Part shown: in pieces, positions 28,211-37,319 of the stretch
Numbering within the stretch: the stretch's first letter is position 1
Layout of the letters: each line of letters starts with the position of its first letter
Source: Pseudomonas mucoides
Lineage (GTDB): Bacteria > Pseudomonadota > Gammaproteobacteria > Pseudomonadales > Pseudomonadaceae
NCBI RefSeq assembly: GCF_015461845.1
Contig: NZ_JACOPW010000002.1
Coordinates: 124,001-188,000 of the forward strand
Direction: 5' to 3'
Length of the DNA: 64,000 nt
Notes under the pieces: model-generated
What the model was told of the DNA's origin: nothing
Seen by the model: only the letters and a program-made list of their open reading frames with translations
Database searches by the model: none
Program-made: the position numbers and the translations under genes

Positions 28211-28891
28211 TTAAAAGAAGTCGCTCTGTATGAAACCAAAATCCATCAATTCAGCGTCTCTGACAGGATTGAAAGTATCCAGCTTGTTCTTGGCCGTCAG
28301 TGGTACCGGTGGACTGCGCAATGCATTGGTTTTGTCATAACCGGGACCTACGATAGCGAAGACAATGCCGTTCCAACCTTTGACAAAGTCATCGTGGGAG
28401 TAGCGTTTGTGTCCGAGTACCGGGTCGCCGATATAGACCCAGTTCTTGTCAGCACGCTGCAACACCACGAAGTGCTTGTAACCGCGAATTTCCATCAGTA
28501 CCACCACCGGAATCGTTACAGCATCCAGCTTTTCAGGTGGGATCTTGTAGCCCCTGGCGCGCATGCCGATGCTTTCTATGTAGCGCTTCATGTCCAGCAT
28601 GGAGAAACCTTGCGTACGAACAAGGTTCTGGTCAGCGTTGACCAGCATGCCTTTGATGATGTGCTCCTCATCGACGTCGAGCCAATAGGCCTGGCGTAAC
28701 ACCGTCGCCAGCGCGGCAGCGCCACAGCTGAAGTCGGTTTTCTGTTCGACAATGTCGGCAAACTTGCGCTCACGCAAACTCTGCACCTGCTTATAGACCA
28801 GCACGCCGCCAGGCAGGGCGGCAACTGGCATCTGTGCGGCCTGAGTCAGGCCAGACAGGCAGAGGAGGGCGAAAAGGGCAGTCTTACGCAT
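28211..28891 (-). CDS. fapD: FapD, C39-family cysteine protease of the amyloid system
   Basis: A 226-residue secreted C39-like peptidase. The signal peptide is MRKTALFALLCLSGLTQAA. The catalytic residues are Cys56 in KTDFSCGAAALATVLRQ, His140 in RGYKHFVVLQ and Asp156 in VYIGDPVLG. In the Fap system it is thought to process FapF or other components during export. A hairpin lies between fapC and this gene, so it may be made at lower level than the fibre subunits. Confidence 0.92.
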   Translation of the reverse strand: MRKTALFALLCLSGLTQAAQMPVAALPGGVLVYKQVQSLRERKFADIVEQKTDFSCGAAALATVLRQAYWLDVDEEHIIKGMLVNADQNLVRTQGFSMLDMKRYIESIGMRARGYKIPPEKLDAVTIPVVVLMEIRGYKHFVVLQRADKNWVYIGDPVLGHKRYSHDDFVKGWNGIVFAIVGPGYDKTNALRSPPVPLTAKNKLDTFNPVRDAELMDFGFIQSDFF

Positions 28892-28918
28892 GATCGATAC
28901 GCCTTGGCGGACTGTGGA

Positions 28919-28940
28919 AAAGCCCCGTTGCCGGGGCTTT
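28919..28940 (-). terminator. Intra-operon hairpin between fapC and fapD (leaky terminator candidate)
   Basis: Read on the minus strand, AAAGCCCCG-GCAA-CGGGGCTTT is a perfect nine-base stem with a tetraloop followed by TTTTCC, counting stem Ts. It is 14 bases after the fapC stop and 28 before the fapD start. It has the form of a terminator with a short U-tract, or of an mRNA-stabilising 3' hairpin for fapABC. Confidence 0.7.
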
Positions 28941-28954
28941 CATTTCGATCGCGA

Positions 28955-29974
28955 TTACAGGCAGGCTTTGCAACCTGCGGCGATGGACAGCGAGTTGCTT
29001 TGTTGGTTGCCAGAACCAGACGATACGTTGGCTCCGCCGTTGCCGGAGAAGTTGTTCATCGAGTTTTGCATTACAGCAGTGTTGGTCACAGGGTTTTTCC
29101 AGCCATCTGGAGTCAGGTATTGCTGAGTGGTTACGCCAGCCAGACCGAAGACGCCAACTGCAACGAAGTCGGAATTGACTTTGCCATCGTCATGGCCGCC
29201 ATGACCACCACCTCTGTTGTCGTTGCCATAGCCACCGTGGCCATGATCATCGTCAGCAGGAGTAGACACTGCTTTACCCGCTGCTACAAACGCGCCAGCA
29301 GCAGTGAAGGTGCCTCTGAGGGTGTCGGTTTTGTAGGTCTGAGTGCCGTTGTTGGCCACTTGCAGACCACTGGAGCTTTGGTCAGCCGATGCGGCTGCTG
29401 CGGCTACACGGCCACCCGATACAGCAATCGCCAGGTTGTTTTTCTGTTGGTTGAAGTTGCCAGCGGTCACGTTCATCCCGATGTTGCCGGAACCATTGTT
29501 GCCTGCATTGGTGAGCGTGGCGGTGTTGGTATTAGAGTAGTTGTTAACGGCGTTGTTGGTGTTGTTTTGTGTGGCGCTGGAAGCCGCCACTGCAGAACCG
29601 AAAATGAAGCTTTCGTCAGCAGTAGCCAGTGCGGCGGCGTTGTCTTGTTGGTTGCCGTCGCCGGCGGCCACGTTAGCGCCCATATTACCGTTGGAACCAT
29701 TGAGCGAGTTGTCGGCTGCTGCACCGTTTTGGGTGCCCTGGTTCAGCACTGTGTTGCCATCGCTGTTCTGTGTATCCAGAACAGTAGCGCCGGCGCCAGC
29801 CGTAATTGAAAGAATTTGATCCAGGGTTGGGCCTTTAGGCTGATGACTGCCATGCCCGTTTCCGTGACCATTGCCATGACCGTGATCATCATCACGACCG
29901 CCTGCTTGTGCTGCGATTGCCATCACTGCTGCGAGAGCGAAAACCAGTGGTTTGAGAGCCATTGTAGGTTTCAT
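28955..29974 (-). CDS. fapC: FapC, major functional-amyloid subunit
   Basis: A 339-residue exported fibre subunit. After the signal peptide (cut near AAQA|GGR) come three imperfect repeats with the pattern GN.G.NV..G..NQQ.N...IA at residues 96-117, 163-184 and 311-332, and the conserved C-terminal CKAC pair (335-338). Two His/Asp/Gly-rich segments, 28-44 and 241-263, lie in the N-terminus and in the second linker; I do not recall them from well-studied FapC proteins. At 339 residues it is longer than the roughly 250-residue form described in the best-studied strain. GGAG precedes the ATG. Confidence 0.93.
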   Translation of the reverse strand: MKPTMALKPLVFALAAVMAIAAQAGGRDDDHGHGNGHGNGHGSHQPKGPTLDQILSITAGAGATVLDTQNSDGNTVLNQGTQNGAAADNSLNGSNGNMGANVAAGDGNQQDNAAALATADESFIFGSAVAASSATQNNTNNAVNNYSNTNTATLTNAGNNGSGNIGMNVTAGNFNQQKNNLAIAVSGGRVAAAAASADQSSSGLQVANNGTQTYKTDTLRGTFTAAGAFVAAGKAVSTPADDDHGHGGYGNDNRGGGHGGHDDGKVNSDFVAVGVFGLAGVTTQQYLTPDGWKNPVTNTAVMQNSMNNFSGNGGANVSSGSGNQQSNSLSIAAGCKACL

Positions 29975-30037
29975 GGTGTTTCTCCGTGCTTATTAGTTGG
30001 TTAAGTGTTGGTACTTTCTAATCGCACTGCGTTTGGG

Positions 30038-30616
30038 TCAGTCAGCGACCCGGATGCTCAGGGTGTTAGCCATTCGGTTCCCCACCCCGGCACTCTGGTT
30101 CACCTGGATAATCCCTCGGCTGCCGGTGAAGGCCTGGTCGCTGGTAACGACCTGGCGACTGCCGGTTTGGGACCCAGTTGCTCCTGAGCTTGGTAGCAAC
30201 GCCACGTTCTGTTGAGAAAGGGCGCTATCGTCGACGCTCTGCGGTCCAGCACTGATGCTGATCCGCGCAGCGTTGGCCATCTGGTTGTTGGCCCCGGCGC
30301 TCTGGTTGACGCCCAGTACACCGTTGCCATTACTGAAAGAGGTTCCGCCGATGGTGGCCGTCGCATTCATGGACGGATTGGCGGAGGTGTCGATTGACTG
30401 GTGAATCTTGGTGCTCGCCCCGGCATTGGTACCGATTGCGATGGCGCGAACGTTGGTTTGTTGTTGTTGATCGCCGGCCGCCTGGTTGACGTTCAAGTTG
30501 CCTTTGTACTGAACGCCGGCATCCTGGATGGTGGCGTTGTTCACGGTTGGAACACCGGAGTCGGCCATGGCGCTGGCACTGGCGAACAAGGCGAGAAAGA
30601 TAAGGCTACGATTCAT
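30038..30616 (-). CDS. fapB: FapB, minor amyloid subunit / nucleator
   Basis: A 192-residue exported protein with signal peptide MNRSLIFLALFASASAMA and three imperfect repeats of the form G...VNQ.AG..NQ..N...I at about residues 39-61, 98-121 and 168-190. It is the FapC-like nucleating subunit. Its ATG lies one base after the fapA stop, with GGAGG inside the end of fapA, so translation of the two is coupled. Confidence 0.92.
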   Translation of the reverse strand: MNRSLIFLALFASASAMADSGVPTVNNATIQDAGVQYKGNLNVNQAAGDQQQQTNVRAIAIGTNAGASTKIHQSIDTSANPSMNATATIGGTSFSNGNGVLGVNQSAGANNQMANAARISISAGPQSVDDSALSQQNVALLPSSGATGSQTGSRQVVTSDQAFTGSRGIIQVNQSAGVGNRMANTLSIRVAD

Positions 30617-30617
30617 G

Positions 30618-31073
30618 TCATTGACCTCCGGCCATTCTGGTCAGTGGGGCCATGCCGGAACTCATGGCCCGATTGATGGTTCCGGAAATCGCGGCACCGC
30701 TGCCGCCACCGTGGCCGGCGCTCATGCCAGGCATCCCGTTGGGATTGGTCACGACATTGAGGCCTGGCATGCTGCCACCGGTTGAGTTTGGATTGATGTT
30801 GCCGCTGATGGTCGAGCCGCTGGCAATGCTGGCGAAATCACCGTCAGTCAACTCGGTGTTGCTCATGGTCGACGTGATGCGTGCTGAAGGGTTGGCATTG
30901 ACGGTGGTCGGGTAGGGGTCTTTGCCGCCAGTGCGGCCAATTGGGACGGGTTGGACATCACGTGTGAGAACGATGACGCCATTGCCATCAGCCTGAGCGT
31001 TGAGGCTGAGTACCGACGTAGCGGCACATCCGATCAGCAGTAGGCAAGTCATGCCTTTATTGAAAGTCCCCAC
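30618..31073 (-). CDS. fapA: FapA, first gene of the amyloid operon
   Basis: A 151-residue exported protein starting with GTG. AAGGA lies nine bases upstream, and this start gives a signal peptide with a basic N-region (MGTFNKGMTCLLLIGCAATS); the in-frame ATG at 31052 would lack both. The mature part is Gly/Ser/Asn/Met-rich (TISGNINPNSTGGSMPG). In known systems FapA helps control the FapB/FapC balance in fibrils, possibly as a periplasmic chaperone. Confidence 0.88.
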   Translation of the reverse strand: MGTFNKGMTCLLLIGCAATSVLSLNAQADGNGVIVLTRDVQPVPIGRTGGKDPYPTTVNANPSARITSTMSNTELTDGDFASIASGSTISGNINPNSTGGSMPGLNVVTNPNGMPGMSAGHGGGSGAAISGTINRAMSSGMAPLTRMAGGQ

Positions 31074-31126
31074 GGCAGCAATTCCTTCTTTTGTGGGCTG
31101 GCCCTTGTCAGCGTTGGGAAGGAGAG

Positions 31127-31142
31127 AGCGAAAGCTGTGCCG
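31127..31142 (-). promoter_or_regulatory. Sigma-54 (-24/-12) promoter candidate of the fap operon
   Basis: CGGCACAGCTTTCGCT on the minus strand keeps the invariant GG and GC ten bases apart and matches 13 of 16 positions of the YTGGCACGrNNNTTGCW consensus if the first C is counted as mismatch. It would start transcription near 31116, about 43 bases before the fapA GTG. It lies in a 356-bp gene-free gap (31074-31429), long enough for upstream activator sites; nothing else was recognised in the gap. Confidence 0.6.
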
Positions 31143-31429
31143 CTTTTGAATTGTCGTTTTAATTCAACGGGTTAACTTTTTGTGAAAAGCGCGCGATACG
31201 TCCGCTGTTTCATGGCTGAGACAAGCTCGACAGGGTTTGGCTGAACAATCGCGACGCAAAGCTCTGGAACAAGGGTTTGCGAGGATGTGTTTCAAGCGCT
31301 TAACAAGAGTCATGACAAGATGATGAAGGGCGCTGAAATGGCCTGTTTGCGGGTAGATGAGTGTTTCACGAATGGACACTCTTGCCCCAAAGCAGGGGAA
31401 ATGGCTGGGGAAATCGACCCAAAATCGGC

Positions 31430-31954
31430 TCAGGAAACCAGCAGTCGGGTGACCGCATCAAAGGCCTGCCCCCGGCGGTTTTCCCAGCTTCCCCGCAGGA
31501 CCTGAAACGGTTGGCGGTGCTGTTCGAGCCAAAGGTGAGTTGCCTTGAAAAATTCCAGGCGCTCACTCAGTTCGGGCTGACAGCGCTGGCCGTCATCTGT
31601 CCAGTCGACGTGCTCCGGCGATAGCAGCAGGTGAAAATCGTAATGGCGAGCCAATAATGCCGGCTCAAGCCATTCAGGGCAGTCGCCAAACAAGGTCTGG
31701 CTCCAGAGGATATTGCTCAGCAAATGAGTGTCGAGAATCAACAGCCGGGGCTGCCGGGAGCGGGCTTCATCTTCCCATTGCAACTGGCCGCGGGCGATGT
31801 CGGAAATATCCCCCAGGCAGGTGTCGCGTGGGTTCTGCTCAATGAACCAGCGCACGTATTCATCAACCCGCACACCGCCGAAATGCCCCTGTAACTCAGC
31901 CGCCAGCCAGCTCTTGCCACTGGATTCGGGCCCCGTGAGCACCAGCACCTTCAT
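31430..31954 (-). CDS. NadR-type P-loop kinase (nicotinamide riboside kinase-like)
   Basis: A 174-residue ATPase beginning MKVLVLTGPESSGKSWLAAEL, whose GPESSGKS is Walker A, followed by VRVDEYVRWFIEQNPRDTC and LLILDTHLLSNILWSQTLFG, as in the kinase domain of NadR. No nucleotidyltransferase or DNA-binding domain is attached. Its ATG overlaps the pnuC stop by four bases, so it very likely phosphorylates the nicotinamide riboside that PnuC brings in, trapping it in the cell. ATG 31954 is preferred to the upstream 31981 start because of this overlap. Confidence 0.85.
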   Translation of the reverse strand: MKVLVLTGPESSGKSWLAAELQGHFGGVRVDEYVRWFIEQNPRDTCLGDISDIARGQLQWEDEARSRQPRLLILDTHLLSNILWSQTLFGDCPEWLEPALLARHYDFHLLLSPEHVDWTDDGQRCQPELSERLEFFKATHLWLEQHRQPFQVLRGSWENRRGQAFDAVTRLLVS

Positions 31955-32514
31955 GCGCGCAGTACCGGGTCGGCACGCCATTCACGCCAGCCTTGCACGG
32001 CCAGCAGCAGGAACAGCGCATAGAGGGCCGACGTGAGGTACATGCCTTTGTAGATGAACAGCCCGACGAAAATGACATCGACGGCGATCCACAGCGGCCA
32101 GCATTGCACGCGTTTTTGCGCCATCCACAGTTGCGCGACCAGGCTGAACCCCGTGAGTGCAGCGTCGAGCCATGGCTGGGCGGCATCGGTCCAGTGCGCC
32201 ATGGCGGCGCCCAACAGCACACTGCCCAGCGCGCCGACCGCGAGGCCCAAAGCGACTGATTTCGAGTCAAGCCGGCTGACCTGCCGACCGGTATTCGCTT
32301 CGCCTGCACGGGTCCATTGCCACCAGCCATAGAGTTGCAGCGCGGCGTAGATCACTTGCAGGAGCATGTCCGAATAGAGCTTCACCTCAAAAAAGATCCA
32401 GCTGTACAGCAGGACCATGACCAGGCCAATTGGCCAACACCAGGGGTTCTGTTTGACCGTCAACCAGACGGCGATCACACCGAGGGCAGCGGCAAACAGT
32501 TCAAGCCCGGACAT
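31951..32514 (-). CDS. pnuC: Nicotinamide riboside transporter PnuC
   Basis: A 187-residue inner-membrane protein with about seven membrane segments. PnuC motifs are WLTVKQNPWCWPIGLV, the QLYGWWQW tryptophan cluster and WPLWIAVDVIFVGLFIYKGMY. It carries out facilitated uptake of nicotinamide riboside, driven by the coupled kinase. ATG 32514 is preceded by AAGGAA; upstream in-frame starts lack support. No NAD riboswitch was recognised in the leader. Confidence 0.9.
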   Translation of the reverse strand: MSGLELFAAALGVIAVWLTVKQNPWCWPIGLVMVLLYSWIFFEVKLYSDMLLQVIYAALQLYGWWQWTRAGEANTGRQVSRLDSKSVALGLAVGALGSVLLGAAMAHWTDAAQPWLDAALTGFSLVAQLWMAQKRVQCWPLWIAVDVIFVGLFIYKGMYLTSALYALFLLLAVQGWREWRADPVLRA

Positions 32515-32587
32515 GGAGGTTCCTTGGGGAGAGCGAAGTGGGGGGCGGATTGTACCGGCAGCCGCCGCCAAGTAGAACCTGCAGGCT

Positions 32588-32736
32588 AGTAGCAGCTGTC
32601 GAGCAGCGCGAGGCTGCGTTCGGCAGCGCAGCTGTCGTAAACCCTGTACACGCGGCCTGACTGAAACAACGCGCTGCCTGAATTCACGACGACTTCGTCG
32701 CCGAACGCAGCCTCGCGTTGTTCGACAGCTGCTACA
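32588..32736. repeat. Inverted pair of second-family REP elements
   Basis: AGTAGCAGCTGTCGAGCAGC on the left faces TTGTTCGACAGCTGCTACAG on the right; both continue with GCGAGGCTGCGTTCGGC or its complement. The 76-base spacer has no gene. It separates pnuC from the chemoreceptor gene. Confidence 0.82.
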
Positions 32737-32742
32737 GGGGGG

Positions 32743-34377
32743 CTACACGCGAAATTGCTTGAGCAAACCGTTCAACTGCTCGCTCAGGTCTTTCAGCCGA
32801 ACACTGGCCACACTCGATTGCTCCGCTGCCAACGCGGTGCTGTGGGACAAGCCCGCGGCCTGGGTCACGTTCTGATTGATGTCTTCCACCACATGGGCCT
32901 GCTGCAACGTCGCGCTGGCGATAGACGCGTTCAGCCCGTTGAGGTTGCGTAACGCCTGGCCAATCGCATTCAGGCTCGCACCGGCCAGACCGGCTTGTTC
33001 GATGGTCAGTTGGGAGGCGCGGCTGCTGTCGCCGATGACCTTGACCGCCGCCTCCGAATGGCTTTGCAGGCGTTCGATCATCGACTGGATTTCCGCCGTG
33101 GACTTCTGCGTGCGCTGGGCCAGCAGGCGCACTTCATCGGCCACCACCGCGAACCCGCGACCCTGCTCACCGGCCCGGGCCGCTTCGATGGCGGCGTTGA
33201 GGGCGAGCAGGTTGGTTTGCTCGGCGATGGAGCGGATCACCTCCAGGACGCTGCCGATCTGCGTGCTTTCCGTTGCCAGGGTACGAATCACCTCGACTGC
33301 CTGATCGATGGTGCCGGACAGTTTGTCGATCTGCTGCAAGCTGCCGTCGATGTTGATCTGGCCTTGCTGCGCCTGGGATTCGGCATCGCGCATTTCGCTG
33401 GCCGCATGCTCGGCGTTCTTCGCCACATCCTGCACGCCATAGGTCACTTCATTAATCGCCGTGGCCACCAGTTCCATCTGCTGCGACTGTTGCTGGCTGC
33501 GTTGCTGAGCCTGGGCAGCGTCATTACCCAACTCACTGGACGACTGACCCAACGCACTGGCGGACACCTGCAGCTCGGTGATCACCAGGCGCAGCTTGGT
33601 GGTAAACGCGTTGAAGTGTCGTGCCAGTTGCGCCACTTCGTCCCGGCCGTGGGTATCGAGGCTGCGGGTCAGGTCACTTTCACCGCTGGCGATATTGGCC
33701 ATGGCGTTCACGGTGTCTTGGAGCGGGCGCACAATACTGCGGGCAATCAGGATCACCAACAGCGCCATCACCAGCGCGATGACCACGCCGAGGAAAGTGG
33801 CCTTCCATACCTGGCCGTTAAATTCGGCCTGCGTGTCGTCGATGTACACGCCCGAGCCAATCACCCAGCCCCAAGGCTCGAAGAGTTTGACGTAAGAGGT
33901 TTTTTCCACCGGGGCACTGGCGCCCGGTTTCGGCCAGCGGTAGTTGACCATGCCGGCGCCCTTGGCCTTGGCCACGGCGACCATTTCGTTAAACACCGCA
34001 AAACCATCCGGGTCGCGGATGGCCGAGAGGTTCTGGCCGTCCAGCTTGGGGTTGGCCGGGTGCATGATCATCACCGGCGTCAGGTCGTTGATCCAGAAAT
34101 AGTCGCTCTGGTCGTAGCGCAGTCCGCGAACCGCGGTCAGTGCCTGTTTCTGCGCGGCCTCGCGCGTGAGGGTGCCGGCCGTTTCCAGGTCATGGTAGTA
34201 ATTCAAAATGCCGCTGGCGGTCTGTACCACGTGCTGGGTTTTCAGCGCCTTGGCCTGATAAAGGTCGTCGTGAATCTGCTTGAGCATCAACATGCCCAAC
34301 GTCAGCAGCATCACCACCGACACGATCAAGATGAGCCACAAGCGTCGGCTGATCGACACACTGCGCAAGCTGTTCAT
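32743..34377 (-). CDS. Methyl-accepting chemotaxis protein with a Cache sensor
   Basis: A 544-residue chemoreceptor. A first membrane helix (residues 11-33) is followed by a periplasmic sCache_2-like domain ([41 protein letters not shown]), a second helix (about 195-215), a HAMP domain and a long coiled-coil signalling domain with the hairpin tip [20 protein letters not shown]. Such sensors in Pseudomonas include receptors for short carboxylic acids (McpP, CtpM types); the ligand here is not determined. It signals through CheW/CheA at the cell pole. Confidence 0.9.
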   Translation of the reverse strand: MNSLRSVSISRRLWLILIVSVVMLLTLGMLMLKQIHDDLYQAKALKTQHVVQTASGILNYYHDLETAGTLTREAAQKQALTAVRGLRYDQSDYFWINDLTPVMIMHPANPKLDGQNLSAIRDPDGFAVFNEMVAVAKAKGAGMVNYRWPKPGASAPVEKTSYVKLFEPWGWVIGSGVYIDDTQAEFNGQVWKATFLGVVIALVMALLVILIARSIVRPLQDTVNAMANIASGESDLTRSLDTHGRDEVAQLARHFNAFTTKLRLVITELQVSASALGQSSSELGNDAAQAQQRSQQQSQQMELVATAINEVTYGVQDVAKNAEHAASEMRDAESQAQQGQINIDGSLQQIDKLSGTIDQAVEVIRTLATESTQIGSVLEVIRSIAEQTNLLALNAAIEAARAGEQGRGFAVVADEVRLLAQRTQKSTAEIQSMIERLQSHSEAAVKVIGDSSRASQLTIEQAGLAGASLNAIGQALRNLNGLNASIASATLQQAHVVEDINQNVTQAAGLSHSTALAAEQSSVASVRLKDLSEQLNGLLKQFRV

Positions 34378-34670
34378 AACGCGGTTACTCCAGTTTTCTT
34401 TTTATTGTCATAAACCAATGCCCGCATCCAACCACGCTTTGCCGGTCGGGCCTATGCGACCCAAGTCCTATTCCGCAGCAGCGTTTTAAAGGCTTGTCTG
34501 ATAGGATTTCGGCCCCGCGCGGAAAAACCTGAACCACGCTCGATTTTTCACGGAATTTTTACGGTTTCGTCTGGATCCTGTGCGCGCGGAACTTCAACTA
34601 CGCTCAGCGCGATGAACGTTTAAACAAAACTAACGGGGCATGCCTGGGGGCATTGCTTTTTGGGGGATTG

Positions 34671-35501
34671 ATGGATCTTTGGACCGCCTTTCAGGCATTG
34701 ATACTTGGCGTAGTAGAAGGGCTGACAGAGTTTCTGCCCATTTCCAGTACCGGGCACCAGATCATCGTCGCCGACTTGCTCAACTTTGGTGGTGAGCGGG
34801 CTATCGCGTTCAACATCATTATCCAGTTGGGTGCAATCCTGGCGGTGGTGTGGGAGTTTCGTCGCAAGATTCTCGATGTGGTCACCGGTTTGCCAACGCA
34901 ACCGAGCGCGCGTCGCTTCACCGCCAACCTGCTGATCGCCTTCATGCCGGCGGTGGTATTGGGGGTGATTTTCTCCGACCTGATTCACCATTACCTGTTC
35001 AACCCGATTACCGTCGCGACGGCGTTGGTGGTGGGCGGTGTGATTATGTTGTGGGCCGAGAAACGCCAACATCAGGTGCATGCCGAAACCGTCGACGAGA
35101 TTACCTGGCAAGATGCGCTGAAAGTCGGTTTCGCCCAATGCCTGGCCATGATTCCAGGGACATCGCGTTCCGGGTCGACCATCATCGGCGGGTTGCTGTT
35201 CGGCCTGTCGCGCAAGACCGCTACCGAGTTCTCGTTCTTCCTGGCGATGCCGACCATGGTCGCGGCGGCGGTGTATTCGGGGTTCAAATACCGCCACCTG
35301 TTCGTGCCGGCTGATTTTCCAGTGTTCGCGATCGGTTTCGTGACAGCCTTCATCTTCGCGATGATCGCGGTCCGTGGCCTGCTCAAGTTCATCGCCAGCC
35401 ACAGCTACGCAGCGTTCGCCTGGTACCGCATTGTGTTCGGCCTGGTCATTCTGGCCACTTGGCAGTTCGGCTGGGTTGACTGGTCCGCGGCCAAGCCATG
35501 A
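34671..35501 (+). CDS. uppP: Undecaprenyl-diphosphatase UppP/BacA
   Basis: A 276-residue inner-membrane enzyme recycling undecaprenyl diphosphate to the monophosphate carrier for peptidoglycan and O-antigen synthesis. Signatures are [15 protein letters not shown] and [18 protein letters not shown] 34671 is chosen over the frame start at 34653 by homology. The stop overlaps the next gene by four bases. The 293-bp gap before it holds no gene. Confidence 0.93.
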   Translation: MDLWTAFQALILGVVEGLTEFLPISSTGHQIIVADLLNFGGERAIAFNIIIQLGAILAVVWEFRRKILDVVTGLPTQPSARRFTANLLIAFMPAVVLGVIFSDLIHHYLFNPITVATALVVGGVIMLWAEKRQHQVHAETVDEITWQDALKVGFAQCLAMIPGTSRSGSTIIGGLLFGLSRKTATEFSFFLAMPTMVAAAVYSGFKYRHLFVPADFPVFAIGFVTAFIFAMIAVRGLLKFIASHSYAAFAWYRIVFGLVILATWQFGWVDWSAAKP

Positions 35502-35929
35502 GTGACGCCGGCAGGCGCCACGACCCCGGACGCAGGTCCGGGGGAGAGCGCATCCAGAACCTGCGGCTCAAACTGCTGGTTTTTGCAGTGCTGTGCGCGT
35601 TGCCGCTGTTTGGGTCGGTGTCACTCTGGCTGCGTGGGGTGTCGCTGATTCCGCTGGCGGCATACGGGATCGTCAGTGTGCTGGCGTTTTTCCTGTACTG
35701 GAGCGACAAACGCAAGGCCCGCACCGACGCCTGGCGCACGCCGGAAAACGTCTTGCACGCGGTCGAACTGGCCGGTGGCTGGCCCGGCGCCTTGCTGGCC
35801 CAGCAGGTGTTTCGGCACAAGACCCGCAAAGTCTCCTATCAACTGCTGTTCTGGCTGATTGTGTTGCTGCACCAGGTGTTCTGGATCGATCAGATGTTTC
35901 TCGGCGCGAATCTGTTGGCTTTGTTTTAA
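35498..35929 (+). CDS. DUF1294 membrane protein
   Basis: A 143-residue protein with a basic N-terminal tail and about four membrane segments. The DUF1294 pattern [40 protein letters not shown] (quoted only in part here: [22 protein letters not shown]) is clear. ATGA overlap with uppP implies co-translation, but its function is unknown. It converges with and overlaps the next gene by four bases. Confidence 0.82.
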   Translation: MSDAGRRHDPGRRSGGERIQNLRLKLLVFAVLCALPLFGSVSLWLRGVSLIPLAAYGIVSVLAFFLYWSDKRKARTDAWRTPENVLHAVELAGGWPGALLAQQVFRHKTRKVSYQLLFWLIVLLHQVFWIDQMFLGANLLALF

Positions 35930-36285
35930 AGCAGCAGTCCCACCTGGGTGCGCTTGGGCAGTTTACTCACCACCAATTGGTGGGACCGTTGCAATAAGCC
36001 TTGCAGTTCTTCGGCGCCCAGCGGGTAGGGCGTTTGCATGATGATCCACTGGGCTCTCGCCAGATAGGGAGCCGGGTGGATGCCCGGTCGATCGCAATGT
36101 CCCAGGAACAGGTCCTTGTCGACTTTGAAGGCCAGGGAGTCGCCGCGCAGGTTCTGCAACGCGAACATCTTGTTTCCGGCAATCGAAAATACCCGTACAC
36201 CGCCCCATTTATAGTCTTCCCGCGCACCCGGCAGCGCGAGACAGAACTGCGCGACATCCTCTTCGCTCATACGTCCAGCCTTCAT
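35926..36285 (-). CDS. MmcQ/YjbR-family protein
   Basis: A protein of 119 residues of the MmcQ/YjbR (CyaY-like fold) family: [33 protein letters not shown] and the terminal [20 protein letters not shown]. The open frame continues far upstream, but ATG 36285 overlaps the stop of the LysR gene (ATGA) and fits the family length; ATG 36270 is an alternative. Family members may bind nucleic acids, but the role is not known. It is coupled to the LysR gene upstream. Confidence 0.8.
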   Translation of the reverse strand: MKAGRMSEEDVAQFCLALPGAREDYKWGGVRVFSIAGNKMFALQNLRGDSLAFKVDKDLFLGHCDRPGIHPAPYLARAQWIIMQTPYPLGAEELQGLLQRSHQLVVSKLPKRTQVGLLL

Positions 36286-37190
36286 ATCAAACGGTCCCCA
36301 CAGGCGTTGAATGTTTCGATCAAATGGTCGAGCCAGGCACGAACTGCCGGCATCACCCCGCGCCGGTGAGGGTAGACCGCTTGCAGCCAGCCGCCAGGCA
36401 ACGACCAATCGGGCAACAGTTGAACCAGCGAACCGTCTTCCAGCTCCGGCTCGCAATACATCATCGGCAACAGGGTAAAACCCTGGCCGGCGAGGGTGCA
36501 GGCCTTGCGCACGATAAAGTCATCGATGCCCAGCCGCGCCTCCATGCTGAGATCGACACTTTTGCCCTGTTGATCCAGCAGGCGGATATGCACCATGCGG
36601 TCGGCTTCAAGGGCGCCGAGCACCGGCAGGGTTTTCAGGTCTTCGGGGTGATTGATTTCACGTTCGTGCAAAAACGCCGGGGTGGCGACCATGGCCATTT
36701 GTGCCTGGCGCAGGCGTCGGGTCACCAGCAGCGGATCTTCGTCGCCAAGCTCTCGCACGCGCAAGGCGACATCGACGCCTTCAGTCACCAGGTCGACCCG
36801 GCGATTGAGCAGCATCACTTCCAGTTGCACCTGCGGATACTTCTCAAGAAATCGGGCGATGACCGTCGGCAACATTTCATGCGCGAGGCCCACGGGGCAG
36901 GACACTCGCAAGCGCCCACGTGGTTCGCTGGACATGCTGGCCACCGCTTCATCGGCCATTTCCGCTTCCAGCAGCATCGCCTGACAGTGCCGCAGGTAGC
37001 GCTCGCCCACAGCGGTCAGCTTGAGTTGCCGGGTAGTGCGTTGCAGCAGGCGCGCACCGAGGCGTTCTTCCAGTTCGGCGATACGCCGCGACAGGCGCGA
37101 CTTGGGAATCCCGAGCAAACGCCCGGCGGCCGCGAAACCGCCGGCTTCCACCACCTTGGCGAAATAGTAGAGATCATTGAGGTCTTGCAT
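36282..37190 (-). CDS. LysR-family regulator next to azoreductase
   Basis: A 302-residue LysR protein of the CrgA-like group ([24 protein letters not shown] is split here: [20 protein letters not shown] is the helix-turn-helix). The C-terminal half is the substrate-binding domain ([20 protein letters not shown]). It is divergent from azoR with a 129-bp gap; such LysR/azoR pairs are common in Pseudomonas and the regulator often responds to quinones or similar electrophiles. The inducer here is not known. Confidence 0.87.
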   Translation of the reverse strand: MQDLNDLYYFAKVVEAGGFAAAGRLLGIPKSRLSRRIAELEERLGARLLQRTTRQLKLTAVGERYLRHCQAMLLEAEMADEAVASMSSEPRGRLRVSCPVGLAHEMLPTVIARFLEKYPQVQLEVMLLNRRVDLVTEGVDVALRVRELGDEDPLLVTRRLRQAQMAMVATPAFLHEREINHPEDLKTLPVLGALEADRMVHIRLLDQQGKSVDLSMEARLGIDDFIVRKACTLAGQGFTLLPMMYCEPELEDGSLVQLLPDWSLPGGWLQAVYPHRRGVMPAVRAWLDHLIETFNACGDRLI

Positions 37191-37319
37191 GACGGCAGTC
37201 CGATTGTTCTATCAGTGGGACGAACTATCGCATTGTTGCGGTCTAATCAGCCATTGGTTTCGTCTGTAGGATTCACTCCATCAGATCGCCCCGTGGCGGT
37301 CCTCACCTGGAGATCCCAC

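Noticed and set aside
32515..32742. NAD riboswitch upstream of pnuC
   Set aside because: The leader is taken up by a REP inverted pair and shows no recognisable aptamer core.
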